Assembly: GCF_014236855.1 (NCBI RefSeq)
Contig: NZ_CP051261.1
Coordinates: 2,666,001 to 2,730,000 of the forward strand
From: Xanthomonas sp. SI
GTDB lineage: Bacteria > Pseudomonadota > Gammaproteobacteria > Xanthomonadales > Xanthomonadaceae
Direction: 5' to 3'
DNA length: 64,000 bases
Shown: positions 18,142 through 27,028 of the stretch, piece after piece
How the letters are laid out: each line of letters opens with the position of its first letter
How positions within the stretch are numbered: position 1 is the stretch's first letter
Position numbers and translations under genes: made by a program
The notes under the pieces: model-generated
Seen by the model: the letters and a program-made list of their open reading frames with translations, nothing else
What the model was told of the DNA's origin: nothing
Database searches by the model: none

Positions 18142-18159
18142 TCCACTCCGAGGTCTCCC

Positions 18160-20667
18160 ATGCCGTCCCCCGCAGTCGCTTCCGCTCCCGCCGCAGACCC
18201 CGCGCTCGCCGCGCGCACCGTCGTCCACAAATTCGGCGGCACCTCGGTGGCCGATGCCGAACGCTATCGCCATGTCGCGCAGCTGCTGCTGGCGCGCCCG
18301 GAAACCCTGCAGATCACCGTGGTCTCGGCGATGAAGGGCGTCACCGATGCGCTGATCGGGCTGGCCGAACTGGCCGCCAGCGAGAACAGCGACTGGCGCG
18401 AACGCTGGCACGAGACCCGCGCGCGGCACCGCGCCGCGGCGGTGTCGCTGCTCGGCGAGCACGCCGGCATCACCGTGGAGTGGCTGGATGCGCGCTTCGA
18501 TCATCTCGCCGAGATCCTCGGCGCGCTGGCGGTGATCGGCGAACTGCCGCGCGAGGTGCTGGACCGGGTGCAGGGCCTGGGCGAGGTGTACTCGGCGCAA
18601 CTGCTGGGCGAGCATCTGCGTGCGCTGGGCGAGGATTGCGCGGTGCTGGACGCGCGCGAGGTGCTGGTGGTGGATCGCGGCGAACTGGGCGTGGACGTGG
18701 ATTGGGAGGCCAGCGCGGCGCGCCTGTCGGCGTGGCGAGAGCAGCATCCGCAGCAGCGCGTCGTGGTCACCGGCTTCGTCGCCCGCGACCGCGCGGGCCG
18801 CATCACCACGCTTGGCCGCAACGGCAGCGACTACTCCGGCGCGATCTTCGCCGCCCTGTTCGATGCCGACGAACTGCATATCTGGACCGACGTGGACGGC
18901 GTGCTGTCGGCCGACCCGCGGGTGGTGCCCGAAGCGGTGCAACTGGAAACGCTGAGCTACGACGAGGCCTGCGAGCTGGCCTATTTCGGCGCCAAGGTGG
19001 TGCATCCGCAGACCATGTCGCCGGCGATCGAGCGCGGCCTGCCGATCATCATCCGCAACACCTTCCAGCCCGAACATCCGGGCACCCGCATCACCGCCAG
19101 CAGCGCCAGCAGCGGCCCGATCAAGGGCCTGACCCTGAGCCCGGACCTGGCGGTGCTGAACCTGGAAGGCACCGGCCTGATCGGCGTGCCCGGCACCGCC
19201 GAGCGCGTGTTCGCCGCGCTGCGCAACGCGCGGGTGTCGGTGGTGATGATCTCGCAGGGTTCCTCGGAACATTCGATCTGCTGCGTGGTGCGGCAGAACG
19301 AATGCGAACGCGCGCGCGATGCGCTGCTGTCGGCGTTCGCGCACGAGCTGGTGGTCGGGCAGGTGCAGCGCGTGCAGCTGACTACCGGCATCAGCGTGCT
19401 GGCCGCGGTCGGCGACGGCATGGCCGGGCAGCCGGGCGTGGCCGCGCGCCTGTTCGAATCGCTGGGCCGCGCCCAGGTCAACATCCTGGCGATCGCGCAG
19501 GGGTCGTCGGAGCGCAACATCTCGGTGGCGATCGACAGCGCGCACGCGACCAAGGCGCTGCGCGCGGCGCATGCCGGGTTCTGGCTGTCGCCGCAGACCT
19601 TCTCGGTCGGGGTGATCGGCCCCGGCAACGTCGGCGCGGCGCTGCTCGACCAACTGCGCGTCGCGCAGCCGCAACTGTTGGCCAAGGCCAACCTCGACCT
19701 GCGCCTGCGCGCGATCGCCTCGCGCAGCACGATGCGCCTGGAAACCCGCGCGATCACCGGCGACTGGCGGCAGGCCTTCGCCAGCGGCCCGCAGCCCACC
19801 GACCTGGATGCGTTCACCGCGCACCTGCTGTCGGCGCACCTGCCGCATGCGGTCATCATCGATTGCAGCGGCAGCGCTGACGTCGCCGACCGCTACGCCG
19901 GCTGGCTCGCCGCCGGCATCCATGTGGTCACCCCGAACAAGCAGGCCGGCGCCGGGCCGCTGGCGCGCTTCCATGCGATCCGTGCCGCCGCCGAGAGCAG
20001 CGGTGCGCGTTTCCGCTACGAGGCCACGGTCGGCGCCGGCCTGCCGGTGATCACCACGCTGCGCGACCTGGTCGATACCGGTGACGAAGTCACCGCGATC
20101 GAGGGCATCTTCTCCGGCACCCTGGCCTGGCTGTTCAACAAGTACGACGGCAGCGTGCCGTTCTCGCAACTGGTCACCGACGCGCGCGGCATGGGCTATA
20201 CCGAGCCGGATCCGCGCGACGACCTGTCCGGCACCGACGTGGCGCGCAAGCTGGTGATCCTGGCGCGCGAGGCCGGGCGCGAACTGAGCCTGGAGGACGT
20301 GGCGGTGGAGAGCCTGGTGCCGGAGGCGCTGCGCCAGGCCAGCGTGGAGGATTTCATGGCGCGGCTGCACGAAGTGGATGCGGCGTTCGCGCAACGCCTG
20401 CAGGCGGCCAGGGCGCGCGGCTGCGTACTGCGCTACGTGGCGCAGCTGGCGCCGGACCGCGCGCCCAGCGTCGGCCTTGTGGAATTGCCGGCCGAGCATG
20501 CCTTCGCCAACCTGCGCCTGACCGACAACGTGGTGCAGTTCACCACCCGCCGCTATTGCGACAATCCGCTGGTGGTGCAGGGGCCAGGTGCTGGTCCGGA
20601 AGTCACCGCCGCCGGCGTGTTCGCCGACCTGCTGCGGGTGGCGGCGGGCGAGGGCGCACGGCTGTGA
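18160..20667 (+). CDS. thrA: Bifunctional aspartate kinase / homoserine dehydrogenase I
   Basis: An 835-residue fusion enzyme. The N-terminal aspartokinase (about residues 20-300; [16 protein letters not shown] with the catalytic KFGGTS) phosphorylates aspartate. A central pair of ACT domains (about 320-470; [14 protein letters not shown] and [14 protein letters not shown]) binds regulatory amino acids. The C-terminal homoserine dehydrogenase (about 480-830; [16 protein letters not shown] and [12 protein letters not shown]) reduces aspartate semialdehyde. Length and order match E. coli ThrA. ATG 18160 has GAGG just upstream and removes an artificial N-terminal extension. It is the first structural gene after the leader, and its stop overlaps the thrB GTG. 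Confidence 0.97.
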   Translation: MPSPAVASAPAADPALAARTVVHKFGGTSVADAERYRHVAQLLLARPETLQITVVSAMKGVTDALIGLAELAASENSDWRERWHETRARHRAAAVSLLGEHAGITVEWLDARFDHLAEILGALAVIGELPREVLDRVQGLGEVYSAQLLGEHLRALGEDCAVLDAREVLVVDRGELGVDVDWEASAARLSAWREQHPQQRVVVTGFVARDRAGRITTLGRNGSDYSGAIFAALFDADELHIWTDVDGVLSADPRVVPEAVQLETLSYDEACELAYFGAKVVHPQTMSPAIERGLPIIIRNTFQPEHPGTRITASSASSGPIKGLTLSPDLAVLNLEGTGLIGVPGTAERVFAALRNARVSVVMISQGSSEHSICCVVRQNECERARDALLSAFAHELVVGQVQRVQLTTGISVLAAVGDGMAGQPGVAARLFESLGRAQVNILAIAQGSSERNISVAIDSAHATKALRAAHAGFWLSPQTFSVGVIGPGNVGAALLDQLRVAQPQLLAKANLDLRLRAIASRSTMRLETRAITGDWRQAFASGPQPTDLDAFTAHLLSAHLPHAVIIDCSGSADVADRYAGWLAAGIHVVTPNKQAGAGPLARFHAIRAAAESSGARFRYEATVGAGLPVITTLRDLVDTGDEVTAIEGIFSGTLAWLFNKYDGSVPFSQLVTDARGMGYTEPDPRDDLSGTDVARKLVILAREAGRELSLEDVAVESLVPEALRQASVEDFMARLHEVDAAFAQRLQAARARGCVLRYVAQLAPDRAPSVGLVELPAEHAFANLRLTDNVVQFTTRRYCDNPLVVQGPGAGPEVTAAGVFADLLRVAAGEGARL

Positions 20668-21632
20668 GCCAGGCGCAGACCTCGCCGGCGCCGCAGTCCG
20701 CTGCCCGCGCCGTGCCGCGCGAGGCGCGCGCCTTCGCGCCGGCCTCGGTGGCCAATGTGGCGGTGGGTTTCGATCTGCTGGGCTATGCGGTGGAGGGTGT
20801 CGGCGACACGGTGAGCGTGCGCCGCATCGATGCGGCGGAGGTGCGTATCGCCGCGATCCGCGGCACCACGGTGGCGTTGCCGCTGGAGGCTGCGCGCAAC
20901 ACCGCCGGCGCGGCGCTGATCGCCTTGCGCGAGGCATTGGCGCTGCCGTTCGGCTTCGAGCTGGAGATCGACAAGGGCATCCCGCTCAGCTCCGGCATGG
21001 GCGGTTCGGCGGCCTCGTGCGTTGCTGCGCTGGTGGCGGCCAATGCATTGCTGGATGCGCCGTTGTCGCGCGAGCAGCTTTATCTGTATTCGCTGGAGGG
21101 CGAGGCGGTGGCCAGCGGCAGCCGCCACGGCGACAACCTCGGCCCGATGTTCCTGGGCGGGCTGGTGCTGTCCACGCTGCAGCGGATGGTGCCGGTGCCG
21201 GTGCCTGCGGCTTGGCACAGTCTGCTGGTGCATCCGGATGCGGTACTGGAGACGCGCCGCGCGCGCGAGGCGCTGGCCGGCGAGTACCGGCTCGGCGAAT
21301 TCGTGGCGCAGAGTTCGAATCTGGCGCTGGTGCTGGCGGGCTGCCATGCCGGCGACGAGGCGCTGGTGCGCGCGGGCTTGCGCGACGTGCTGATCGAGCC
21401 GCGGCGTGCGCCGTTGATCGTCGGTTTCGATGCGGCCAAGGAGGCCGCGTTGGCGGCGGGTGCGATGGGCGCGAGCATTTCCGGCGCCGGCCCTAGCGTG
21501 TTCGCTTGGTTCCCGACGCGCGCGGCGGCCGAGGCGGCCGCGCCGGCGGTGCAGACGGCATTCGCGGCAGCCGGCTTCGACAGCCAGCATTGGGTATCGC
21601 CGCTGCAGTGTCCGGGCGCCCGATTGCTGTAG
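20664..21632 (+). CDS. thrB: Homoserine kinase
   Basis: A 322-residue GHMP-family kinase that phosphorylates homoserine for threonine synthesis. Motifs are [17 protein letters not shown] (motif 1), the ATP loop [18 protein letters not shown] and the C-terminal [15 protein letters not shown]. The start is a GTG overlapping the thrA stop (GTGA), giving translational coupling. It is followed not by thrC but by a long inverted-repeat region. Confidence 0.97.
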   Translation: MSQAQTSPAPQSAARAVPREARAFAPASVANVAVGFDLLGYAVEGVGDTVSVRRIDAAEVRIAAIRGTTVALPLEAARNTAGAALIALREALALPFGFELEIDKGIPLSSGMGGSAASCVAALVAANALLDAPLSREQLYLYSLEGEAVASGSRHGDNLGPMFLGGLVLSTLQRMVPVPVPAAWHSLLVHPDAVLETRRAREALAGEYRLGEFVAQSSNLALVLAGCHAGDEALVRAGLRDVLIEPRRAPLIVGFDAAKEAALAAGAMGASISGAGPSVFAWFPTRAAAEAAAPAVQTAFAAAGFDSQHWVSPLQCPGARLL

Positions 21633-21639
21633 CGGCGCG

Positions 21640-22290
21640 TAGCTCGCTGTTGCTGTTGCTGTTGCTTTCGAGGTTGTTTTTGCTGTTGCTCTTGTTGTTG
21701 CTTTTGCTGTTGCCGTACCGGGTTCCCTTCCGAAGCGGCGGCCATGGCGGGGAAAAACCCCGAAGGGGCGGCGCACATGGATGTGCGCCGTTCGCGGCAG
21801 GGGCAGGATGCCCCTTCCGCGAATCCCCGTCATGGACGCGGACCCGGAGCGCGCAGCGCGGAGGGCGCTAGGCAGGGCGCGCTTTCTTTTGGTTACTTTT
21901 CTTTGCGCGAGCAAAGAAAAGTGACTCGCCGCAAGGCGAAAGCCTTTGCCTCTGCTTTTGCTTTGGTCTGAAGATTCAAAGCAAGAGCAAGAGCAAAGCT
22001 TCCGCTGACGCGGGTCACTTTTCTTTGCTTGTGCAAAGAAAAGTAACCAAAAGAAAGCACACCCGGGCGGCGCGCCCTCCGCGCTGCGCGCTACGGGTGC
22101 GCAAGCAGGATGGGAATTTTCGGAAGGCACATCCATGTGCCTGCCGAAAACGACGCGCATCCTGCGCGTCGCCCCCTTCGGGGGTTGTACCCATCCTGCT
22201 TGCCGCGCCTCACGGGAGATCGAAAAGCAAAAAAAGCAACAGCCGAAGCAAGGGCAGAGCAACAACAAGAGCAATAACCAAGCAGTGCCA
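21640..22290. repeat. Long imperfect inverted-repeat element between thrB and thrC
   Basis: About 650 bases form a nested palindrome without coding capacity. The core arms are a perfect 25-bp inverted repeat, CTTTCTTTTGGTTACTTTTC(TTTGC) at 21882-21906 and its complement at 22033-22057. Just inside is a perfect 15-bp pair (GCAAAGAAAAGTGAC at 21911-21925, complement at 22014-22028). Further inside, around 21950-22000, the arms are TTTGC/GCTTT-rich. Outside are CACATGGATGTG/CACATCCATGTG hairpins and, at both ends, GTTGCT-rich (21650-21715) against AGCAAC-rich (22225-22280) tracts. The TTTGGTTACTTTTCTTTGC core is familiar from Xanthomonadaceae intergenic repeats. It looks like a non-autonomous repeat or the mRNA of a huge hairpin. 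Confidence 0.8.
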
Positions 22291-22339
22291 CAGTCACGGA
22301 TGACAGTGCGATCGAATTCCCCCTGCCGATGGAACCACC

Positions 22340-23641
22340 ATGAACTTCATTTCCACCCGTAATGCCGCGCCTGCCGCCAGCCTCAGCCAAGCCATCGCCG
22401 CCGGCCTGGCGCCCGATGGCGGGCTGTACGTGCCCGAGCGCATGCCGCCGGCGCGCGAACTGCGTCCTGGCGCCAGCCTGACCGAGACCGCCGCGACGCT
22501 GCTGGCGCCGTTCTTCGACGGCGACGCGCTCGCCGCCGAGCTGCTGGCGATCTGCGCCGAAGCTTTCGATTTCGATGCGCCGCTGCAGCCGCTGGCCACG
22601 CCCGGCGACCATGCGCTGGAGCTGTTCCATGGGCCGACCGCCGCGTTCAAGGACTTCGGCGCGCGCTTCCTGGCCGCCTGCCTGGCGCGGTTGCGCCGCG
22701 ATGCCGCCACGCCGCTGACCATCCTCGTCGCCACCTCCGGGGATACCGGCGCCGCGGTCGCCGCCGCCTTCCATCGCCAGCCCGGGCTGCGCGTGGTGGT
22801 GCTGTATCCGGACGGGCGCGTGTCGCCGCGGCAGGCGCACCAGTTGGGCTGCTTCGGCGACAACATCCAGGCGCTGCGCGTGGCCGGCTCGTTCGACGAC
22901 TGCCAGGCGCTGGTCAAGCAGGCCTTGAACGATGTCGACCTGCAGGCGCAGGCGCCGCTGAGTTCGGCCAACAGCATCAGCCTGGGCCGGCTGCTGCCGC
23001 AGATGAGCTATTACGCGCATAGCGCGCTGGTGCATTACGCCGGGCGTGCGCAGCCGCTGAACCTGGTGGTGCCGACCGGCAACCTGGGCAATGCGCTGGC
23101 GGCGATCCTGGCGCGCGGGCTGGGCGTACCGCTGGGCCGCATCGTGCTGGCGACCAATGCCAACCACGTGCTGCCGGACTATTTCGCCGGCGCCGACTAC
23201 GCGCCGCAGCCCAGCGTGGCCACCGTCGCCAATGCCATGGACGTCGGCGCGCCGAGCAATTTCGAGCGCCTGCGTTGGCTGTACCGCGGCGACGATGCCG
23301 CGTTGCGCGCGCAGTTCCAGTCCTATTCGGTGGACGATGCGCAGATCCGCCAGCTGATCGGCGAGCGCTTCCGCCGCTACGGCGAAGTGCATTGCCCGCA
23401 TACCGCCACCGCGTTGCACGTGTTGCAGCAGATCCGCGCCGAGGGCGCCGAGGCCGATGCCGGCGATTGGGCGGTGGCGGCGACCGCGCATCCGGCCAAG
23501 TTCGAGGCGGTGGTCGAGCCGCTGATCGGCCAGCCGGTGCCGGTACCGCCGGCGTTGGCCGCCTTGTTGCACCGGCCGGCGCACGCCGAGCCGATCGCGC
23601 CGGACTACGCGACGCTGCGCGCGCGCCTGCTGGCCGGCTGA
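22340..23641 (+). CDS. thrC: Threonine synthase
   Basis: A 433-residue PLP enzyme converting O-phosphohomoserine to threonine, the last step of the pathway. The cofactor lysine is in PTAAFKDFGARF, the phosphate-binding loop in VATSGDTGAAVAAAF, and SSANSISLGRLLPQ is typical of the group of threonine synthases found in E. coli. It begins MNFISTRN after the inverted-repeat element, so it may rely on read-through from thrAB or on its own promoter. The stop is followed by a strong hairpin. Confidence 0.97.
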   Translation: MNFISTRNAAPAASLSQAIAAGLAPDGGLYVPERMPPARELRPGASLTETAATLLAPFFDGDALAAELLAICAEAFDFDAPLQPLATPGDHALELFHGPTAAFKDFGARFLAACLARLRRDAATPLTILVATSGDTGAAVAAAFHRQPGLRVVVLYPDGRVSPRQAHQLGCFGDNIQALRVAGSFDDCQALVKQALNDVDLQAQAPLSSANSISLGRLLPQMSYYAHSALVHYAGRAQPLNLVVPTGNLGNALAAILARGLGVPLGRIVLATNANHVLPDYFAGADYAPQPSVATVANAMDVGAPSNFERLRWLYRGDDAALRAQFQSYSVDDAQIRQLIGERFRRYGEVHCPHTATALHVLQQIRAEGAEADAGDWAVAATAHPAKFEAVVEPLIGQPVPVPPALAALLHRPAHAEPIAPDYATLRARLLAG

Positions 23642-23646
23642 GACCG

Positions 23647-23673
23647 GCCGCTGCCGCCTGACCCGGCAGCGGC
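23647..23673 (+). terminator. Hairpin after thrC
   Basis: GCCGCTGCCG (23647-23656) pairs perfectly with CGGCAGCGGC (23664-23673) over a 7-base loop, beginning a few bases after the stop. No T-run follows. It is the likely end of the threonine operon. Confidence 0.6.
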
Positions 23674-23747
23674 GGCGCCGCTGTCCGGGCCGCCGCGCTG
23701 CAGCCTGCGCTCCGCGCGCACGGCGGCGCGCGGTCCGCGGCGCAGAG

Positions 23748-24068
23748 TCAGTCCTGATCCTGCGGCTGCAGCCGCAACCAGGCGGCCTGCACCACGCTGC
23801 GGACCTGCAGCCAGTCCAGGCGCGAGCGCGGGTGGTCGCGCAGGAACACGTCGCGCAGCTGCGGGGCGACATCCTCGAAGCGCTGGCCGTGGTACTTCAG
23901 GTAGGCGTCGTAGGCCAGTTTCAGCGCCGGCTCGTAGTCGGTGAACGTATGCCCGGGCTGGTGGAACGGGGCCTGGGCGAAATGCGCCTTCCAGTAATCC
24001 AGCTCCCTTTCGCGGTCCAGCACCACGCAGGCGCGTGGGTCGTGCAGCACATCGATGGCGACGAGCAT
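23748..24068 (-). CDS. Hypothetical 106-residue protein
   Basis: A small, soluble, charged protein (MLVAIDVLHDPRACVVLDRE...). It has no signal peptide, membrane segment or cysteine motif, but its composition (aromatic residues, balanced charge, hydrophobic spacing) is that of a folded protein rather than a frame shadow. A GGGAGGG ribosome site lies about five bases before the ATG at 24068. The longer frame to 24179 adds an unlikely basic extension. I do not recognise the family. Confidence 0.65.
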   Translation of the reverse strand: MLVAIDVLHDPRACVVLDRERELDYWKAHFAQAPFHQPGHTFTDYEPALKLAYDAYLKYHGQRFEDVAPQLRDVFLRDHPRSRLDWLQVRSVVQAAWLRLQPQDQD

Positions 24069-24407
24069 GGTTGCCCTCCCAGTGGTTCCCCCCTCCGGCA
24101 CCGCGGCGGCGCCGCAGGTGTATCGCGGCGCAAGTCTATGCCTGGGCGCGTGGCAAGGCATGGCCGCGGTCTGAAGCATTCACGGATGGGCGGCGGACAG
24201 GGTCTGCACCGGTCCGCGAGCGTCGGTCCGCTTGGGCCGCGCCCTCAGGCTACAACCAGCTCCGCGGTTCGAAAGCTGTCGCGGCCCGCCGGGTTGTCCA
24301 CAGCGCATGTGGAGCGTTGCCCTGGAAACCTGTGGATAAGTCGGTGCGGGCGTGGTGGTGCAAGGCGTAGACAGGGACTGGCGAAAAAATCGCCGCCGTC
24401 CATCGGC
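24069..24407. other. Intergenic gap with DnaA-box-like sites
   Basis: No gene is supported. It holds TTGTCCACA (24294-24302), TGTGGAGCG (24308-24316) and TGTGGATAA (24331-24339). The last is a perfect reverse-strand DnaA box and the first is one base away from consensus. TCCACA and TGTGGA also form a small hairpin. The region should contain the promoter of the small minus-strand gene. Confidence 0.5.
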
Positions 24408-25187
24408 TCACGCTTCGTCGGACGCCAGCCGGTGCAGTGCGGCGAAGTCGCGGATCTCGACCACGTGCAGCTGCGGCAGCGCGATCAGGCCTTGCTGGCG
24501 CAGCTTGGTGAAGGTGCGGCTGACCGTTTCCATGGTAAGGCCGAGATGGTCGGCGATATCGCCGCGGCCCATCATCAAGGTCACGGTGTTGCCCGGATCG
24601 CCTCGGCTGGCGGTGCGCGCCGCCAGCTTCAGCAGGAAGTCGGCGAGCTTTTCCATCGGTTGCAGGCGCGCCAGCGACAGCGCCGCATCCTGAGCCGCGT
24701 CCAGTTCCAGGCAGGCGCGCTGCAGCAGTTTGCGTTCCAGCTGCGGGTACTGCGTGCGCAGCAGTCGCATATTCGCCACCGAAACCCGGCACACGCGGCT
24801 GTCGGCGATCGCTTCGATGTCGTTGCGGTATTTCTCCGATTCGCTCAGGCCCACGTAGTCGCCCGGCAGCACGAAGCCGACCACCTGGCGGCGGCCGTCG
24901 GCCAGGGTGCGGACCAGGCGCAGCGCGCCGGAGGTGACGGTATAGACCGCTTGCCGCGCCTCGCCGGTGCGGACCAGGGTGGCGCCGGCGGCGTAGGACA
25001 GCGAGGTGGTCACCTGCTCCAGCGCCTGCACTTCGTCGCAGGCCAGCGCCGAGCAGATCGCCAGGTGGCGCACGGCGCAATGCATGCATTCGTGCGCGTT
25101 CGGATCGCGGGCCGCGGCGGGTTCGGCATAGGGCAGGGCGAAGCCGGGGACGGTCCGGTGCATGCGCTTGGCGGGCGGAGTGGTCAC
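24408..25187 (-). CDS. fnr: FNR-type oxygen-responsive transcription regulator
   Basis: A Crp/Fnr-family regulator of about 259 residues. N-terminal cysteines are spaced C-x2-C-x7-C (HECMHCAVRHLAIC), with a further cysteine in DSRVCRVSV, consistent with a [4Fe-4S] cluster sensor of the FnrN spacing rather than the E. coli C-x2-C-x5-C. A cyclic-nucleotide-binding-type beta-barrel (GEARQAVYTVTSGALRLVR) leads to a winged helix whose recognition helix reads METVSRTFTKL. The E--SR residues match FNR half-site specificity (TTGAT). It probably switches genes at low oxygen. The start may be GTG 25187 or ATG 25163; neither has a good ribosome site. It is divergent from hisS. Confidence 0.85.
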   Translation of the reverse strand: MTTPPAKRMHRTVPGFALPYAEPAAARDPNAHECMHCAVRHLAICSALACDEVQALEQVTTSLSYAAGATLVRTGEARQAVYTVTSGALRLVRTLADGRRQVVGFVLPGDYVGLSESEKYRNDIEAIADSRVCRVSVANMRLLRTQYPQLERKLLQRACLELDAAQDAALSLARLQPMEKLADFLLKLAARTASRGDPGNTVTLMMGRGDIADHLGLTMETVSRTFTKLRQQGLIALPQLHVVEIRDFAALHRLASDEA

Positions 25188-25231
25188 GCCGGGATGATAC
25201 GCCGATACGTTCGCCGGCACCCCGGTACGGC

Positions 25232-25237
25232 TAGAAT
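25232..25237 (+). promoter_or_regulatory. Candidate -10 box of hisS
   Basis: TAGAAT, five of six to consensus, 38 bases before the hisS GTG. A transcript from here would have a leader of about 32 bases that includes the GCAGGAG ribosome site. The -35 is not clear. Confidence 0.45.
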
Positions 25238-25275
25238 TGGCGTCTGTTTGCCCCCAAGACGCAGGAGTTTTGCAC

Positions 25276-26673
25276 GTGATCAAGCCCCGTACGCCGCCCG
25301 GCATCATGGAATTGCTGCCGCGCGAGCAGATCGCGTTCCAGCGCATGCTGGACGTCATCCGCCGCAACTACGAGCGGTTCGGGTTCCTGCCGGTGGAGAC
25401 GCCGGTGTTCGAACTGTCCGACGTGTTGCTGACCAAGTCCGGCGGGGAGACCGAGCGCCAGGTGTATTTCGTGCAGTCCACCGGCGCGCTGGCCAATGCC
25501 GAGGCCAGCGGCGAGGGCGGGCTGCCGGAACTGGCGCTGCGCTTCGACCTGACCGTGCCGCTGGCGCGCTACGTGGCCGAACACGAGCACGAGCTGAGCT
25601 TCCCGTTCCGCCGCTACCAGATGCAGCGCGTGTACCGCGGCGAGCGCGCCCAGCGCGGCCGTTTCCGCGAGTTCTACCAGTGCGACATCGACGTGATCGG
25701 CAAGGATGCGCTGAGCATCCGCTACGACGCCGAAGTGCTGGCGGTGATCCACGCGGTGTTCGCCGAACTGGGCATCGGCGCGTTCGCGGTGCAGTTGAAC
25801 AACCGCAAGCTGATGCGCGGCTTCTTCGAGAGCCTGGGCGTGGCCGAGGGCGAGCGCCAGTTGGCGGTGCTGCGCGAGGTCGACAAGCTGGACAAGCGCG
25901 GCGCCGACTATGTGCGCGAGACGCTGGCCGGGGAGGGTTTCGCCATCCCGGCCGAGCAGGTCGAGCAGATCCTGGCCTTCGTCGCGGTGCGCTCCAGCGG
26001 CCACGACGACGCGCTGGCACGGCTGGATGCGCTGGACGCGGCGGCCGCCTCGAGCGCGACGCTGCGCGAGGGCGTGGCCGAGCTGCGCGAGGTGCTGGCC
26101 CTGGTCAAGGCGCTGGGCGTGCCGGAAACCGCGTACTGCCTGAACTTCTCCATCGCCCGCGGCCTGGACTACTACACCGGCACCGTCTACGAGACCCTGC
26201 TGACCGACTACCCGCAGATCGGCTCGATCTGCTCGGGCGGACGCTACGAAGACCTGGCCAGCCACTACAGCAAGTCCAAGCTGCCGGGCGTGGGCATCTC
26301 CATCGGCCTGACCCGCCTGTTCTGGCAACTGCGCGAGGCCGGGCTGATCGAGGGCATCGCCTCCAGCAGCGTGCAGGCGATGGTGGCGCTGATGGACGAG
26401 GCCAAGCTGGACGACGCGCTGGACATCGCCCGGCGGCTGCGCGTCGGCGGCATCAATACCGAAGTGCAGATGGAGCCGAAGAAGGTCGGTAAGCAGTTCC
26501 AGTACGCCGCACGCGCCGGCATCCGCTTCGTGGTGCTGGCCGGCGACGACGAACTGGCGCGCGGCGTGGTTGCGGTCAAGGACCTGGTGCGCGAGCAGCA
26601 GTTCGAGGTCGCCCGCGACGAACTGGCCAGCGCCCTGCTGGTCGAGCTGGAGCAGGCCAAGGTCATGCCCTGA
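25276..26673 (+). CDS. hisS: Histidyl-tRNA synthetase
   Basis: A 465-residue class II aminoacyl-tRNA synthetase charging tRNA-His. Motif 1 region is VETPVFE, motif 2 spans [27 protein letters not shown], here split by position as [14 protein letters not shown] and RFREFYQCD, the histidine-specific loop is [13 protein letters not shown], and motif 3 ends [13 protein letters not shown]-terminal anticodon-binding domain follows. I chose the GTG at 25276 because GCAGGAG lies at 25261-25267 and [14 protein letters not shown] is the family start. It stands between the FNR gene and the his operon, with a REP cluster behind it. Confidence 0.96.
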   Translation: MIKPRTPPGIMELLPREQIAFQRMLDVIRRNYERFGFLPVETPVFELSDVLLTKSGGETERQVYFVQSTGALANAEASGEGGLPELALRFDLTVPLARYVAEHEHELSFPFRRYQMQRVYRGERAQRGRFREFYQCDIDVIGKDALSIRYDAEVLAVIHAVFAELGIGAFAVQLNNRKLMRGFFESLGVAEGERQLAVLREVDKLDKRGADYVRETLAGEGFAIPAEQVEQILAFVAVRSSGHDDALARLDALDAAAASSATLREGVAELREVLALVKALGVPETAYCLNFSIARGLDYYTGTVYETLLTDYPQIGSICSGGRYEDLASHYSKSKLPGVGISIGLTRLFWQLREAGLIEGIASSSVQAMVALMDEAKLDDALDIARRLRVGGINTEVQMEPKKVGKQFQYAARAGIRFVVLAGDDELARGVVAVKDLVREQQFEVARDELASALLVELEQAKVMP

Positions 26674-26729
26674 GCGGGTTTGCCGAGCGTGGTGTGGCGC
26701 AACCGGGACGGTCGCGCCGCATGTCCCTT

Positions 26730-26904
26730 GTGGGAGCGACTTCAGTCGCGACGCGGATGATCAGGGCCTGTCGCTACTGAAGCCGCTCCTGCGCCTTTGG
26801 GCCTATGCGGTGGGTGTGAGTGCCTGTCGCGGCTGAAGCCGCTCCTACAAAGTGCACGAAAGCGCGCACACGCCGCCCCCTGTAGGAGCGGCTTCAGCCG
26901 CGAC
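26730..26904. repeat. REP cluster (four GTAG-type hairpins)
   Basis: Four copies of the 23-base imperfect palindrome GTAGGAGCGGCTTCAGCCGC(GAC) occur at 26730-26752 (forward), 26769-26791 (reverse), 26825-26849 (reverse) and 26882-26904 (forward). They start 56 bases after hisS. This is the REP type that begins with GTAG/GTGG and is associated with RAYT transposases in Xanthomonas, Stenotrophomonas and Pseudomonas. The rest of the hisS-hisR gap, up to the his promoter, holds nothing else I can name. Confidence 0.85.
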
Positions 26905-26973
26905 AGATCGCATGGCGCCCTCGCGCTCATCGGTGATCGAACACATCCACACAACGCCCCTGCACGCCGCGGC

Positions 26974-27001
26974 TTGACCCGGCCTGTCCAATCGCGCTAA
27001 T
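26974..27001 (+). promoter_or_regulatory. Candidate promoter of the histidine operon
   Basis: TTGACC at 26974-26979 and GCTAAT at 26996-27001 are separated by 16 bases. The -10 overlaps the left arm of the palindromic operator, so a bound repressor would block RNA polymerase. Confidence 0.55.
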
Positions 27002-27023
27002 GTACTAACACGCTATTACATTA
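26998..27023. promoter_or_regulatory. 26-bp palindromic operator before the TrpR-like gene
   Basis: TAATGTA at 26998-27004 and its complement TACATTA at 27017-27023 flank further symmetric TA steps, giving 18 of 26 positions symmetric. It overlaps the -10 and start region and ends five bases before the ATG of the TrpR/YerC-like gene, so it is very likely that protein's own binding site, controlling the his operon. Confidence 0.75.
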
Positions 27024-27028
27024 TCGCA

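Noticed and set aside
18100..20937. A 945-codon open frame on the minus strand opposite thrA
   Set aside because: It is the high-GC shadow of thrA: His/Arg/Gln/Ala-rich with no domain, and thrA has full-length homology on the other strand.
24294..24339. The chromosomal origin
   Set aside because: Only three box-like sites, no AT-rich unwinding element and none of dnaA, dnaN, gidA or rpmH nearby.
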